From Achatina immaculata (Eukaryota > Mollusca > Gastropoda > Stylommatophora > Achatinidae): 64,000 bases of DNA. Under the pieces are notes generated by a model, which ran no database searches, was not told where the DNA came from, and saw nothing but the letters and a program-made list of their open reading frames with translations. Position numbers and translations under genes: made by a program. Below are positions 34,919 through 46,395 of the stretch, piece by piece. Within the stretch, counting starts at the first letter, position 1; each line of letters starts with the position of its first letter. The stretch lies in assembly GCA_009760885.1 (NCBI GenBank), contig CM019715.1, positions 25,128,522 to 25,192,521 of the forward strand, written 5' to 3'.

Positions 34919-35445
34919 TCTCTTTTCCAACTTAAAGATTAAATATCTACAACACTTATCTCTTCTTCCAACTTAAAGATTAAATATCTACTACACTCAT
35001 CTCTTCTTCCAACTAAAAGATTAAATATCTACTACACTCATCTCTTCTTCCAACTAAAAGATTAAATATCTACTACACTCATCTCTTCTTCCAACTATTA
35101 AATATCTACTACACTCATCTCTTCTTCCGGCTTAAAAGACTAAATATCTACTATACTCATCTCTTCTTCCAGCTTAAAAGACGAAATATCTACTACACTC
35201 ATCTCTTCTTCCAGCTTAAAAGACTAAATATCTACTACACTCATCTCTTCTTCCAACTAAAAGATTAAATATCTACTACACTCATATCTTCTTCCAACTA
35301 AAAGATTAAATATCTACTGCACTCATCTCTTCTTCCAACTAAAAGATTAAATATCTACTATACTCATCTCTTCTTCCAGCTTAAAAGACTAAATATCTAC
35401 TACACTCATCTCTTCTTCCACCTTAAAAGACTAAATATCTACTAG
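34919..35445. repeat. 41-bp minisatellite (about 13 copies)
   Basis: Unit CTACTACACTCATCTCTTCT, TCCAACTAAAAGATTAAATA, T. One more unit (36092-36143) lies beyond the foldback element, showing that the foldback was inserted into this array. Confidence 0.93.
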
Positions 35446-35487
35446 ATAAAAGGGATGGCGACTGCAGTAAAACTGGTTTAAATAAAT

Positions 35488-36093
35488 AAGGTAGACAGAG
35501 GTGTATGGTGCAGTTTTACAAAGTGAGGGAGGGAGTGAGTAAGGTGAGAAAAAAACGAATAGAAAGTATGAGAATGTATAAATGAAAAACATACAACATC
35601 CGATATTTCGGCGTGAGCCTTATTCGAGGATACATACACAACGAAACAAAAACACGAAGAACTTATCTGAATGTGTCTTCCTCCAAGCAGAAAACAGAAA
35701 TGTGTGTGGTAGAATGAAGAAGGAAAGACCCATTGTGGTTGAGTGTGGTCTTTCCTTTTCCCTTCTACCACACACATTTCTGTTTTCTACTTGGAGGAAG
35801 AAATGTATGTGGTAGAAGGGAGAAGGAAAGACCAATTGTGGTTGAGTGTGGTCTTTCCTTCTCCCTTCTACCACACACATTTCTGTTTTCTGCTTGGAGG
35901 AAGACACATTCAGATAAGTTCTTCGTGTTTTTGTTTCGTTGTGTATGTATCCTCGAATAAGGCTCACTCCGAAATATTGGATGTTGTATGTTTTTCATTT
36001 GTACATTCTCATACTTTCTATTCGTTTTTTTTCTCACCTTACTCACTCCCTCCCTCACTTTGTAAAACTGCACCATACACCTCTGTCTACCTT
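35488..36093. mobile_element. 606-bp foldback element (long inverted repeat)
   Basis: Left end AAGGTAGACAGAGGTGTATG and right end CATACACCTCTGTCTACCTT are reverse complements. The arms stay paired inward through GAGGGAGGGAGTGAG, the TTCGGCGTGAGCCTTATTCG region and CAGAAAACAGAAATGTGTGT. The centre holds two smaller hairpins built on GGAAAGACC...GGTCTTTCC. There is no transposase. The several overlapping frames here are mirror images of one another. Confidence 0.93.
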
Positions 36094-36143
36094 AAATATC
36101 TGCTACACTCATCTCTTCCTCCAGCTTAAAAGACTAAATATCA

Positions 36144-36654
36144 ATAAAACAAAAGTAGACATTTAAAAAGCTATGACGACACTTGGGAAATGTTAAATAA
36201 CGCAGACACAGACATTAAGCTGATGAAATAAAAGCTATTCCGGCAAAAGAAAAAAAAACCAACAACAAAACAGAAAGAAACATCATCATTTGGCTTTTAT
36301 TTTTACGATTAAAAGCTCCTTATAACCATGCCCAGAAAACTGAGATTGTACTGATCTTCAAGTGTCCAGTCTTCCCTCTGTGTCAGCCTTATCTATCAAC
36401 CATGAGGTTTGGAAGGGGCCTGCGAAAGACCAAGTCACGTGGAGGGAAACTCGTTACAAAAAAGGGGTGTGTGTGTGTGTGTGTGTGCATCGCAGGAAAC
36501 GAGGACGAGATAGAACTGGATCTTGCAACACAAACATTTTTTGCTGTTAACTATGACCGACTGTGCAAATCCAGCATCGGTAGGGTCTGACGTGACAGGT
36601 TTCTCAGAAAGATCATGCTTTGCCAATAACTCTCAAAAGTCGATGCCTCTTCTT
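36144..36654. other. No gene seen (36144-36654)
   Basis: Short (GT)n at 36468. Otherwise unassigned. Confidence 0.4.
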
Positions 36655-36757
36655 TGAGCAGCTACTGGATTCCAACAGCTTTCCCTGCCATTAAGGTTCA
36701 CTGCTGCAGGCAAGACACGTCTCTGTTCCTCTCTGTTCCTGATCTTTTTTTGCTGGT
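36655..36757 (-). mobile_element. LINE family L tail fragment
   Basis: GAGCAGCTACTGGATTCCAA...GACACGTCTCTGTTCCTCTC matches 5705-5800 and part of 47797-47850. Confidence 0.55.
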
Positions 36758-37010
36758 GGTCTAGTCGGTAATGAACCACCTTCTTACTTGGAAGATTGTA
36801 AGTTTGAATCTGTCTCTTCTCCCCCCCGCCCTCAACCCTCCCCCAGGATTCTTCATTCTATTCATTTGTGGAAATGAGTACCTGATACAACAGTGTCACA
36901 GAAATAACGGCCTGCCACGACGGACAGTAACCGTCTGCAGGGCGAGTCGCACTGGATTTCACTACTCACAGTTATCATTTGAAGCAATACTAAGAAATCG
37001 CGTGGGAATG
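36758..37010 (+). mobile_element. tRNA-derived SINE (family S), diverged copy
   Basis: Head TGGTCTAGTCGGTAATGAAC with box B-like AGTTTGAATCT at about 36812. The body GTGGAAATGAGTACC aligns with GTAGAAATGGGTACTC of the 42911 copy. Confidence 0.6.
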
Positions 37011-37129
37011 TAATCCTGTGGGTGAAGAATTTTGCTCTTCTCTAGAACTAGTCAGTGCAAAGTGAACAACATCATCAGTTCTCCAGTATCATACGTGCCA
37101 TCTCTATAACAGATATACGAGCGTATATT

Positions 37130-37305
37130 TTTTAGTTCTTCACTACGTGTCCATATATCTTCATATTATCATTCTGTTAAGTGTCCACATATCTTCATAT
37201 TATGTTAAATGTCCACATATCTTCATATTATCATTATGTTAAGTGTTCACATATCATCATTATGTTAAGTGTCCATATATTTTCATATTATCATTATGTT
37301 ACCGT
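37130..37305. repeat. 34-bp tandem repeat (about 5 copies)
   Basis: Unit GTTAAGTGTCCACATATCTT, CATATTATCATTAT with deletions. Confidence 0.85.
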
Positions 37306-38099
37306 ACAAACCAAAATCATGTTGGTATTTCACACTTTTGTTATGTAATCAGATTTTACCAGTGTGTGTGTTTTCAGTTTAGTGTTTGTGTGGATTGTAA
37401 AATAAAAAAAATTTACCCATAATGATTCAGTCCTTTCACCTGTCGTTCCGTTTAAAATTTGTTTTCCGTTCATCTGTCCATCCATCCATCCATCCATCCA
37501 TCCATCCATCCAGCCTACAATATATTTATATCCAAGGACACCGTTCTGTAAGCCTTGCTGGGCAGCATCTCCATATCTCACGGTCCGTGGCCAGCTTTTG
37601 CATCGTGCCAGAGATGTCTTCCGTGCTGCTCCTCGTCTCGTGGCTTCTACAGTTTCTTGGTGGAGCTTTCTCTCATTCCCCTCCCCCCCCCCCCCCCCGG
37701 CTTCACACTTTTTTCCCCTCTCTCCAGATGTCCATGTTAAGGCTGTTGTGACGTTGGTATCGTGGCCTTTCTAGAAGGCGTGACCAATGCAGTTCCAGCA
37801 CCCATCTTTCGTTACAGATATATCACATAGCGCAGTTGTGTTTGATAACAGTCAAAACCGGCAGATTAATGGACACATTCAAACAATGATGTATGAAGAA
37901 TTTATCCATTATCGCGCAGGGCGAAAACGAGTGGGAAAACTGACCAATAATTTCCTCCAGTATACGTATCTCCCGTGCGGAGGAATATTTGCAGGAATAT
38001 CCAGCCATGACCTCATTAAGTATTAAGGTGATCCAGATGCAGATACTTCGTTCAGGTTCCAAACTTTTTTTTTCTTTTCATTCTGTGTTATCGCACACA
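37306..38099. other. No gene confirmed (37306-38099)
   Basis: (CATC)n at 37476-37512 and a C-run at 37682. A 79-codon frame (37787-38026) looks non-repetitive and not low-complexity, but no family is recognised. Confidence 0.4.
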
Positions 38100-38700
38100 A
38101 CATAATATCCTCCGGCATACATAAAAAAAGTGTATATAGTTTCAGTACATAATAAAGTTTATATTATTTTCTGTGTCACAGTTTATATAATTTTTCATTA
38201 TATTAAAATGTTTATATAATTTTCTTTATGTCATAAAGTTTATAAAGTTTTCTGCACATCATAATGCTCATATTATTTTCTGTTTTTTTAAATAAATTTT
38301 TATGCTTTTCAGCATATCATAAAGTTTATCTAATTTTCTAAATATCAGATAGTTTATATAGTTTTCTGCATATGATAAAGTTGTCTGCATATCATAAGGT
38401 TTATGGAGTTTACTGTATATTATAAAGTGTACATAGTTTACCGTATATCATAACGTTTATAAAGTTTACAGTGTATAAAAAAGTTTATATAGTTTTCCGC
38501 ATATCCTAAAGTTTATGTAGTTTACACCATGTCATAAAGTTCATATAGTTTTCCCGTATATCATAAAGTTTACATATTTTTCCATATGTCACGAAGTTTT
38601 TGCCGTCTTCCGCATATCTTTAAAGGTTATATAGTTTTTCCTTCACTATAAAGTTTACGTAATTTTCTGTTTATTATAAAGTTTATATTGTTTTCTGTAT
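38100..38700. repeat. Degenerate 27-28-bp AT-rich minisatellite (about 20 copies)
   Basis: Motif CATAAAGTTTATATAGTTTT, CTGTATAT with high divergence between units. Confidence 0.8.
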
Positions 38701-38935
38701 ATATAACGAAGAAATATAATGAGAGAAATTTGTTCTCTGTTTATTTCAGGCTAAAAGTAAGATAATCATGCTGAGGGTTCTAAGGGAGTTCAGGGGGCGC
38801 AACTCCACTAGGCCGCTGACTGATGAGGCGAGGCATATGCAAGAGGCGGAGACTGATGGACAAGACAGCGACAAGTGTAATGAGGTTGGTTGTCGTTCTT
38901 TGTCCATATGTTCAGAGTGTTGGCGTGGGTGTTGA

Positions 38936-38987
<52 letters not shown>

Positions 38988-39006
38988 GTCTGTCTGTCTG
39001 TCTGTC

Positions 39007-39048
<42 letters not shown>

Positions 39049-39050
39049 AG
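38936..39050. repeat. (TATC)n/(TCTG)n microsatellite
   Basis: ATCT repeats flank a short GTCT core. Confidence 0.95.
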
Positions 39051-39384
39051 TTGACTTGCCTGTCTACAGGTCTGTGTCAGTGAATTTATGAGTGAATGAA
39101 CGTGTGTGTGTGTGTGTGTGAACGAGAGAATGTGTAAGTGAAACTAACTGAATGAATGAGTGACCAGGAAAGGAAAATTTCGTATGAGGCATGACAGAAT
39201 GAGATACTCAACCCTGGGCTGCACAGGCTTATGAATGATTGACAGCAGATCCCGAAGAGAACAGCTTGACACAAATATAGAAAATCTAATGCGATCATCA
39301 TCATCAAGATAAGGTAAAGCTAAAGGTAATCCCTGACATGCCTTAGAGGACCATCAAGATAATAATATATTATTAATCTCATGT

Positions 39385-39672
39385 TATTAATTTTGGAGAG
39401 ACAAAAAAACCTTGTCAAAAAGATAAGAGAGAGACAATGTACTTTCATAGGTCATGCAATGAGAAGAGGGGGCATTGAAAATATTATAACAACAGGAAAA
39501 AATAGAGGGAAAAAGATCAAGAGGAAGACCAAGAGAAATGATACTGGACAGTCTGACAGGATGGTGTGAGAGGAGATCACCAACTGAGCTGATGGACTGC
39601 ATGAAGGATTGGGTACTCTGGAGAAGCATAATAGCCAACGCCAGTCGGCACGGCACCTGATGATGATGATGA
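39385..39672 (+). mobile_element. RTE-type LINE (family C) 3' end with (ATG)n tail
   Basis: Reads KIRERQCTFIGHAMRRGGIE then NIITTGKNRGKKIKRKTKRN, and in a shifted frame a CMKDWVLWRSIIANASRHGT-type end, followed by GATGATGATG at 39660. It is the same family as the near-full-length element at 15935-19140. Confidence 0.85.
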
Positions 39673-40740
39673 ATCTCATCACTTTCCATCAATTCTGGGG
39701 AGGGGGGGGAGGGGATGGAGGGGATCTGATGTTTCAGACAACCTTCCCAAGTCCAAAGATAACGCTGCGGGCGGCGGAGAAGAGAGAGGAGTTCGATACC
39801 CGTGCACGGATTTACCTGGCCCTGGCAGTTCCCGCCCTTATGGAACCCCCAACGACCATTTACAGCGCAGGACGCGGACAGTGTCAGTAAGATGTTGCTT
39901 TGAAGATGTCGGTCGCCGGTTCCTTTCATCTACGTCTCATGACGTTCTCACGGCAAATGTCAGCAGTTAATTTTGATGTTGTTGCAGCTTGGCAGATTAA
40001 GCGAATATGTTTGCAAAAACAAAAACAAAAATGTTTTAAAATATGGGATGTGGGTGTAGTATCTCCTGTATTAATGGAAACAGTATATGAAAATGTATGT
40101 GGGGTGGGGGGGTGGGGGTATGGGGAGACGTAATGGGATGGAAAGAAAATGTAAATGAAAGCCGACAAAGAGTGGTTAGAAATTAAGATGAGAGGCAGTT
40201 ATAGAAAGTCTTTGCTGCCAAAGATTGTGCTGTTGAAGATTACACGTTCCAATCTCTCCTTCCCCCCCCCCCCCCAAACTGAAATGTTGATTCCTGCCCC
40301 TTGCGTGCCTCTCCCCATAGAGGGAAAAAGCTGAGACTCTCCCCCTCCCCCAACCTTCTGGAAGTAATACCCATCTTGTCTGTAGGCTCTACTACGTCCT
40401 GGAGACACGAGGATGTCTACTTCTTGGACCAGGCAGTAAATGTACAATTTGTTTTATGTGGCGTTGTGGGAGGTCAGAACAAAGTCCACCGGCTATTTTA
40501 TGTGCCGAAGAGAGGCCCTGCTGTCTCCCCAGTTTATCGCCAGGATGTGAAATGGGTGGTCTCGAGACAAATCGCTTCAGACTGAGGGAAAACAGAAGGG
40601 AAAGCATATGGGAATACATAGGATATTAAGAAGTTATTATCGCGATACCGAGATTTACCCGGAAGAAGATAGAACAAGCAAGATGAGAGTAGATTTTTTA
40701 AAAAAGATAAAAACGTGACAAGGGTATACAAATGGAAGGA
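39673..40740. other. No gene seen (39673-40740)
   Basis: G-run clusters near 39700 and 40100 and a C-run at 40263. Unassigned. Confidence 0.4.
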
Positions 40741-41005
40741 AAACTCGAGCGGAGTATGTAAGTGGTACAAGGTTCAAGTCCCGGCAGTGAGGATTTTTTT
40801 TTTTTCTGGTACACACCCAAAAAGGCCACTGGGGTCCATCCATCCTTTAAAAAATGGATACCAGAGAAATCTGGGACGGTGAATGCAGCCAGGCGTGATA
40901 CTGATCATATCACACTTTCATGTGCGAAAAGGCTCGGAAATACGGGCCCTAACACCATATCCCCAGTGTGTCTTAATGACATGGAAACGGGGATTTTACC
41001 TTTCT
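40741..41005 (+). mobile_element. tRNA-derived SINE (family S)
   Basis: The head carries box B GGTTCAAGTCC at about 40771. The body CAGCCAGGCGTGATACTGAT...CCCTAACACCATATCCCCA matches 43030-43130. A T-run lies between head and body. Confidence 0.8.
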
Positions 41006-41134
41006 GTTAAAATTTTAGAAGGGAGAAGCGAAGAAAGGTAGAAGGAAAAACTCATGTTGGGAAATAGAAAATACACAATGAAAAGTACAAAAACAAAAGG
41101 GGAAATATAAATGAAGAAGAAGAAGAAGAAGAAG

Positions 41135-41450
41135 ACATGGGGAAAAGAGACACTGAGAACTAAAAGGGGGCATGAATGATGCTGCTGATGAGACTAAAGG
41201 GCGGGAAAGAACCTCATTATTCAAGTCAGAAATTACCTCATTATTCAAGTCAGAAATTACCTCATTATTCAAGTCAGAAATTAAATATCTACCTCAAATT
41301 AACTTTCTGACCCGTGCATGGGGAAAAGGGACATTGAGAACTAAAAGAGGACGTGAATGATGATGATGATGCTGATGAGACTAGGAGGCGAGGGATAATC
41401 TCATTATTTTAGTCAGAAATTAAATATCTACCTCAAATTAACTTTCTGAG
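41135..41450. repeat. Tandem duplication with internal 23-bp repeat
   Basis: GAGAACTAAAAG...TTAAATATCTACCTCAAATT...AACTTTCTGA occurs twice (41155-41310 and 41336-41448). The first copy also contains CTCATTATTCAAGTCAGAAA repeated three times. Confidence 0.85.
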
Positions 41451-41935
41451 GGGGGGGGTGGACTTGGAAAAAAACATCTCACCGCACGTTATTATTTTCC
41501 CCACCGCCCTATCGACTTAATAGCCCTATCCGCTGAACTACTCAGAGCAAGCAGATTGTACAAAAAGCTATGATCATCTTGTATGTTAACATAAAAAAAA
41601 AAAACTCGGCACAGCCTCGCATTTTCCTGCCCAAGTACCTTTTCAGAACGAAGTCTGGTCGCAGGAGCTGACGTGTACAAAACCTGCAGGAGACGAAATC
41701 CATATTCCTGCTAGCAAACGAAGGCTGTCCTGATTGCTTCGTTTCCACCTTGTGCAAACTTTTCATCCATTGTTTGACACGCGGGATAAAAGATTTGCTC
41801 TCAGAGTTTCCTTTCTGTAAGATGGGAAGATGCGCAGTAGTTCTTATCTTTTCTGCGCGTCTTTCCCTTCCCATTTCTACACCTTCATTAGAGACATTTT
41901 TTTCTATTGATTTTCTCGATGTTATCTTCATTTTC
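41451..41935. other. No gene seen (41451-41935)
   Basis: Unassigned between the duplicated block and repeat R. Confidence 0.35.
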
Positions 41936-42235
41936 TTTCTTTCTTTCTTTCTTTCTTCTTCTTCTTCTTCTATGAAACTGCGAGCTGGTGTTCTTTGCAG
42001 CCTTTGCAGTGAAGACGTTGAGACACTACAACATCGTGTCGGATGGGGAGCTGGTTGTGGCCCCTGAGTGGAGTTGGCAAGTCGGGGGAGGGGAGGGGGC
42101 GGGGAGGGTGCCAGTGTTTCTTCAACATACCCCACCCGCCATGAAAACTATGGCCACCCCGCTCTGTTGGCCTGCTTGGGCCTGCTACTGCGGGGGTGTC
42201 AACGGAGCGGTCACATAGGGTCTTGATCGGCTGTA
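41936..42235 (+). repeat. Dispersed repeat family R, copy 4
   Basis: After (CTTT)n(CTT)n comes KLRAGVLCSLCSEDV or, in the family frame, xCELVFFAAFAVKTLRHYNI, then GAGCTGGTTGTGGCC and a degenerate right part GGGGTGTCAACGGAGCGGTC. Confidence 0.6.
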
Positions 42236-42414
42236 CCTTGCCAACCGTAATGCCAGCATCGTTCTTCTCTTCTGTAACCTTATCTTTATTCTTCCGTATT
42301 TTCTTTCCATTGTCTTATTCTTCTTATTTTCTTACATCTTCATTCTTTGAAAGCTTCTTCATCTTCAAGTCTTTTTATGTTCTCCTACAAAGTTTAAATC
42401 ATCTTCAACTAAAA

Positions 42415-42895
42415 TGTTTTATATTGTTGATTTATTGTTATCATTATATTGTTTCTTTATTGTTGTTATTATATTGTTCTTTTATTGTTATTATTATATT
42501 GTTTCTTTATTGGTATTATTATATTGTTCCTTTATTGTTGTTATTATATTGTTCCTTTAATGGTATTATTGTTCCTTTACTGTTATTATTATATTGTTAC
42601 TTTATTGTTGTTATTATATTGTTCCTTTATTGTTATTATTATATTGTTCCTTTATTGTTGTTATTATATTGTTTCTTTATTGTTATTATTATATTGTTCC
42701 TTTATTGGTATTATTATATTGTTCCTTTATTGTTATTATTATATTGTTCCTTTATTGTTGTTATTATATTGTTCCTTTAATGGTATTATTGTTCCTTTAC
42801 TGTTATTATTATATTGTTACTTTATTGTTATTATTATATTGTTCCTTTATTATTATTATATTATTCCTTTATTGTTATTATTTGTATTCACTAAC
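42415..42895. repeat. 25-bp T-rich minisatellite (about 18 copies)
   Basis: Unit GTTCCTTTATTGTTATTATT plus ATATT. All three forward frames are open, giving hydrophobic pseudo-ORFs. Confidence 0.93.
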
Positions 42896-42910
42896 ATTAT
42901 TTCCTTTTTT

Positions 42911-43135
42911 GCGTCTGAGTGGCGAAGTGGTTAGTGCACTAGTCTCTCATGGCGAAGGTCGGGGGTTCGAATCCCGTCGGAGGCACACCCACTCATCCAG
43001 CTGTAGAAATGGGTACTCGACTTCTTCTGGAGCTGGGGAAGGAAAGGCAGCCAGGCGTGATACTGACCATATCACCCTCTAGTGTGCTGACAGGTCAAGG
43101 AAAATATGGGCACTAACACCATATCCCTATGTGCC
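42911..43135 (+). mobile_element. tRNA-derived SINE (family S), best-preserved copy
   Basis: Box A TGGCGAAGTGG (42920-42930) and box B GGTTCGAATCC (42964-42974) match the Pol III consensus, so the internal promoter looks intact. A tRNA-unrelated body follows (GTAGAAATGGGTACTCGAC...GATACTGACCATATCACC...AGGTCAAGGAAAATATGGGC). The acceptor stem does not pair well, so this is a SINE and not a tRNA gene. Confidence 0.88.
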
Positions 43136-43400
43136 TCCAAGGCACCTTTACTTTTATTATCATTTCCTTTTAAACTCTCTTTTCTTTGGTATTCTTTTCT
43201 CCGATCTCTATATATCTTCCTCTATTTTTTAGGCTTTTGTTTTCTTTTTATTCCTTCATTGTATTTTATCTATCTATTCCTACATTCATTTCTCTCACTT
43301 TTATCTCTGTTTTTTCCCCCTTTTCCCCATTCCTCTTTCAAATCTTCCTCTAATTCTCTTTATTCTTTACACTTACACAGTTCCTATATATTTTGGACAC
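43136..43400. other. No gene seen (43136-43400)
   Basis: Pyrimidine-rich low-complexity DNA. Confidence 0.4.
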
Positions 43401-43741
43401 ATTAATTCATTCATTCATTTGCATGTCCCTTGCGGAACTTTGCCTCCCAAACAGCACTCCTGTAGGCCTCTCGGTTGTGAGCAAGATGGCCTGCTGCTGA
43501 TGCATCCATTTCCAGATCGTCAACGATGTCTTGCAGCCATCTTCGTCTTGGTCTTCCTCTTTTTCTTTTTCCCATTATGTATCCTTCCAATACGGTCTTC
43601 TCTAAATTATCATGATGTTTAATGTGTCCAAAATATTTCAGTTTTCTCTCTTTAATCCTCTTCACTAGCCAGCCTTCTTCAATATTAAGCTTTGTAGTAT
43701 AGATATATTTGTTCTTTTTTGTGTCCACGATATTTGGAGAA
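43401..43741 (-). mobile_element. LINE family A 3' end (copy 7)
   Basis: The minus strand reads EEGWLVKRIKERKLKYFGHI, KHHDNLEKTVLEGYIMGKRK, RGRPRRRWLQDIVDDLEMDA, AGHLAHNREAYRSAV, KFRKGHANE. Long open frame. ATTCATTCATTC tail at 43404. Confidence 0.9.
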
Positions 43742-43965
43742 CATTAAACGTTATGATAATTTATAAAGAAGACCGTCTTGGAAGGGTACATAATGGGAAA
43801 AAGAAAGAGAGGAAGACCAAGTCGAAGACGGCTGCAAGACATCGTTGATAATCTGCGAATGGATGCATCAGCAACAGGGCATCTTGCTTACAACAGAGAG
43901 GCCTACCGGAGAGCTGTTATGGAGGCAAAGTTCCGCAAGAGACATGCAAATGTCTGACTGACTGA
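43742..43965 (+). mobile_element. LINE family A 3' end (copy 8), head-to-head with copy 7
   Basis: Starts abruptly at ACATTAAACGTTATGATAAT and reads IMGKRKRGRPSRRRLQDIVD, then AGHLAYNREAYRRAVMEAKF. The tail is CTGACTGACTG. It directly abuts copy 7 in opposite orientation. Confidence 0.88.
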
Positions 43966-44204
43966 ATTTCTATTCCTTTAGTTTATGTTTATCTTCCTAT
44001 TAGCATTCCCTCTTCCTTTCAACCTCTGGCTTTTTTTCATATATATATATATAAATTCCTCTCTTATCAATCGTTCATTTCTCTTAGCCAGTTCTCGTGT
44101 CACACAGTTGTAGAGCTGTTGAAAGAAACGGCAGACAGTTGTAGTCTTCACCACATTCACTCACAGTTGTAATCTTCACCATATTCATCCACCATTGTCT
44201 ACGA

Positions 44205-44765
44205 GTCACGGAAGATATGGTGCTAACCTAATGTGTCTACAAGTCAAGGAAAATATTGGGGTTCTAACCTACAAGTGAAAGAAAATGTCGGGGCTATAGC
44301 CTGTGTCTACAAGTCAAGGGTGCTAACCTAATGTGTCTACACGTCAAGGGTGCTAAACCTAATGTGTCTACAAGTCAAAGGAAGCTAACCTAATGTGTCT
44401 ACAAGTGAAAGAAAATGTGGGGGCTGTGGCCTATGTCTACAAGTTAAGGGTGCTAACCTAATGTGTCTACAAGTCAATGGTGCTAACCTAATGTGTCTAC
44501 AAGTCAAGGGTGCTAACCTAATGTGTCTACAAGTCAATGGTGCTAACCTAATGTGTCTACAAGTCAAGGGTGCTAACCTAATGTGTCTACAAGTCAATGG
44601 TGCTAACCTAATGTGTCCACAAGTCAAGGGTGCTAACTTAATGTGTCTACAAGTCAAGGGTGCTAACCTAATGTGTCTACAAGTCAAGGGTGCTAACCTA
44701 ATGTGTCTACAAGTCAAGGGTGCTAACCTAATGTGTCTACAAGTCAAGGGTGCTAACCTAATGTC
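44205..44765. repeat. 30-bp minisatellite, probably from a SINE tail
   Basis: Unit TAATGTGTCTACAAGTCAAG, GGTGCTAACC, about 16 copies. The leftmost degenerate units read AAGTCAAGGAAAATATTGGG...TCTAACC, which resembles AGGTCAAGGAAAATATGGGC...CTAACACC in the 3' part of SINE family S. Confidence 0.88.
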
Positions 44766-45345
44766 TTCTATGTTCCAAAATATTATGAAAAAGTTCCCGT
44801 TAACTTTTATTTATACATATTTACGCTTGTACGTACATACGTAATTACATACTTAACTATTTACATACACACATACGAACGCATGTACATACCTAGTACA
44901 CACAGACACATACGCATACATACAGACAGACATACAAATATACATACACATACTTAGGAGTGGTCAGAGATATAGTAAAAACAATGGGCAGAATCATAGG
45001 CGGTTTAAATGAATACAAATGTAGATTAGACTAATCGATAAAATGTTCTATAGATAATTTCGTTTTTCCCCCCTCCTAAATAGACTGTACATCGAGCACC
45101 CCTGGAGAGGGATGGAAGCGACAGGTCACTGGATCAATCTTTTCCTGTCATTCCGTCAAGAATGGCCAGGGACAGGTCAAAGTGGATCATTCTCCACTAC
45201 TCACCCTTTAAGGTAAATCTGAACAGACGTAGGTTATGTTAACCTGCAGGCAGGTGTAAATTTAGGTGCAAATTTATACTTCATAGGACTTTTCGTCTAA
45301 TCAAACAGTTCTGAACACAGGCTGTTGCGTGTTCTTGGCAAGCCA
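44766..45345. other. No gene seen (44766-45345)
   Basis: (TACA)-rich simple sequence at 44815-44955. Otherwise unassigned. Confidence 0.4.
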
Positions 45346-45655
45346 CCGTCTTGTGGACTCTACTAATGCTGGTTAGAACAATACACCAGAGTAACTAATG
45401 TTGGTCAGAACAATCCGCCAGATTAATTAATGTTGGTTGGAACAATCCAGCAGATTAACTAAAGTTGGTTACACCAATCAACCAGAGTAACTAATGCTGG
45501 TTAGAAAATTCCACCAGAGTAACTAATGTTGGTTAGAACAATCCACCAGGGTAGCTAATGTTGGTTAGAACAATACACAAGAGTAACTAATGTTGGTTGT
45601 AACAATCCACCAGAACAACTAATGTTGGTTAGAACAATCCACCAGAGTAACGTTT
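45346..45655. repeat. 32-bp minisatellite (about 9 copies)
   Basis: Unit TAACTAATGTTGGTTAGAAC, AATCCACCAGAG. Confidence 0.92.
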
Positions 45656-45689
45656 GTGTTGCCAGATAACAGTTTCCTTTGTGCTTGAG

Positions 45690-46395
45690 CGGTCTAACGT
45701 CAAGTTTGAACCTCATTTCCTCTTTGGATGAGCTACCCCCCCCCTCAAGTTTGAACCTCATTTCCTCTTTGGATGAGCTACCCCCCCCCCTCAAGTTTGA
45801 ACCTCATTTCCTCTTTGGATGAGTTATCCCCCCCCTCAAGTTTGAACCTCATTTCCTCTTTGGATGAGCTACCCCCCCCCCTCTCAAGTTTGAACCTCAT
45901 TTCCTCTTTGGATGAGCTCCCCCCCCCCCTCAAGTTTGAACCTCATTTCCTCTTTGGATGAGCTACCCCCCCCCCTCAAGTTTGAACCTAATTTCCTCTT
46001 TGGATGAGCTACCCCCCCCCTCAAGTTTGAACCTCATTTCCTCTTTGGATGAGCTACCCCCCCCCCTCTCAAGTTTGAACCTCATTTACTCTTTGGATGA
46101 GCTACCCCCCCCCCTCAAGTTTGACCTCATTTCCTCTTTGGATGAGCTACCCCCTCCCTCAAGTTTGAACCTCATTTCCTCTTTGGATGAGCTACCCCCC
46201 CCCCTCAAGTTTGAACCTCATTTCCTCTTTGGATGAGCTACCCCCCCCCCTCAAGTTTGAACCTCATTTCCTCTTTGGATGAGCTACCCCCCCCCCTCAA
46301 GTTTGAACCTCATTTCCTCTTTGTATGAGCTACCCCCCCCCCTCAAGTTTGAACCTCATTTCCTCTTTGGATGAGCTACCCCCCCCCCCCTCCTT
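45690..46395. repeat. About 46-bp minisatellite with a poly-C tract in every unit (15 copies)
   Basis: Unit TCAAGTTTGAACCTCATTTC, CTCTTTGGATGAGCTA then a run of C whose length varies from about 5 to 12. All period differences come from the C-run and an occasional extra TC. Confidence 0.95.

Noticed and set aside
37787..38026. 79-codon frame as a possible exon
   Set aside because: Not low-complexity, but no homology was recognised and the overlapping antisense frame is equally long. Left as unassigned.
42911..42985. Functional tRNA gene
   Set aside because: Boxes A and B are good, but the acceptor arms pair poorly and a SINE body shared with other copies follows directly.
42196..43082. Hydrophobic frames of about 160-190 codons (YCYYYIVP repeats)
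   Set aside because: Artefact of a 25-bp T-rich minisatellite. All three frames are open.
44385..44844. LMCLQVKGAN repeat protein
   Set aside because: 30-bp minisatellite translation; the period is a multiple of three.
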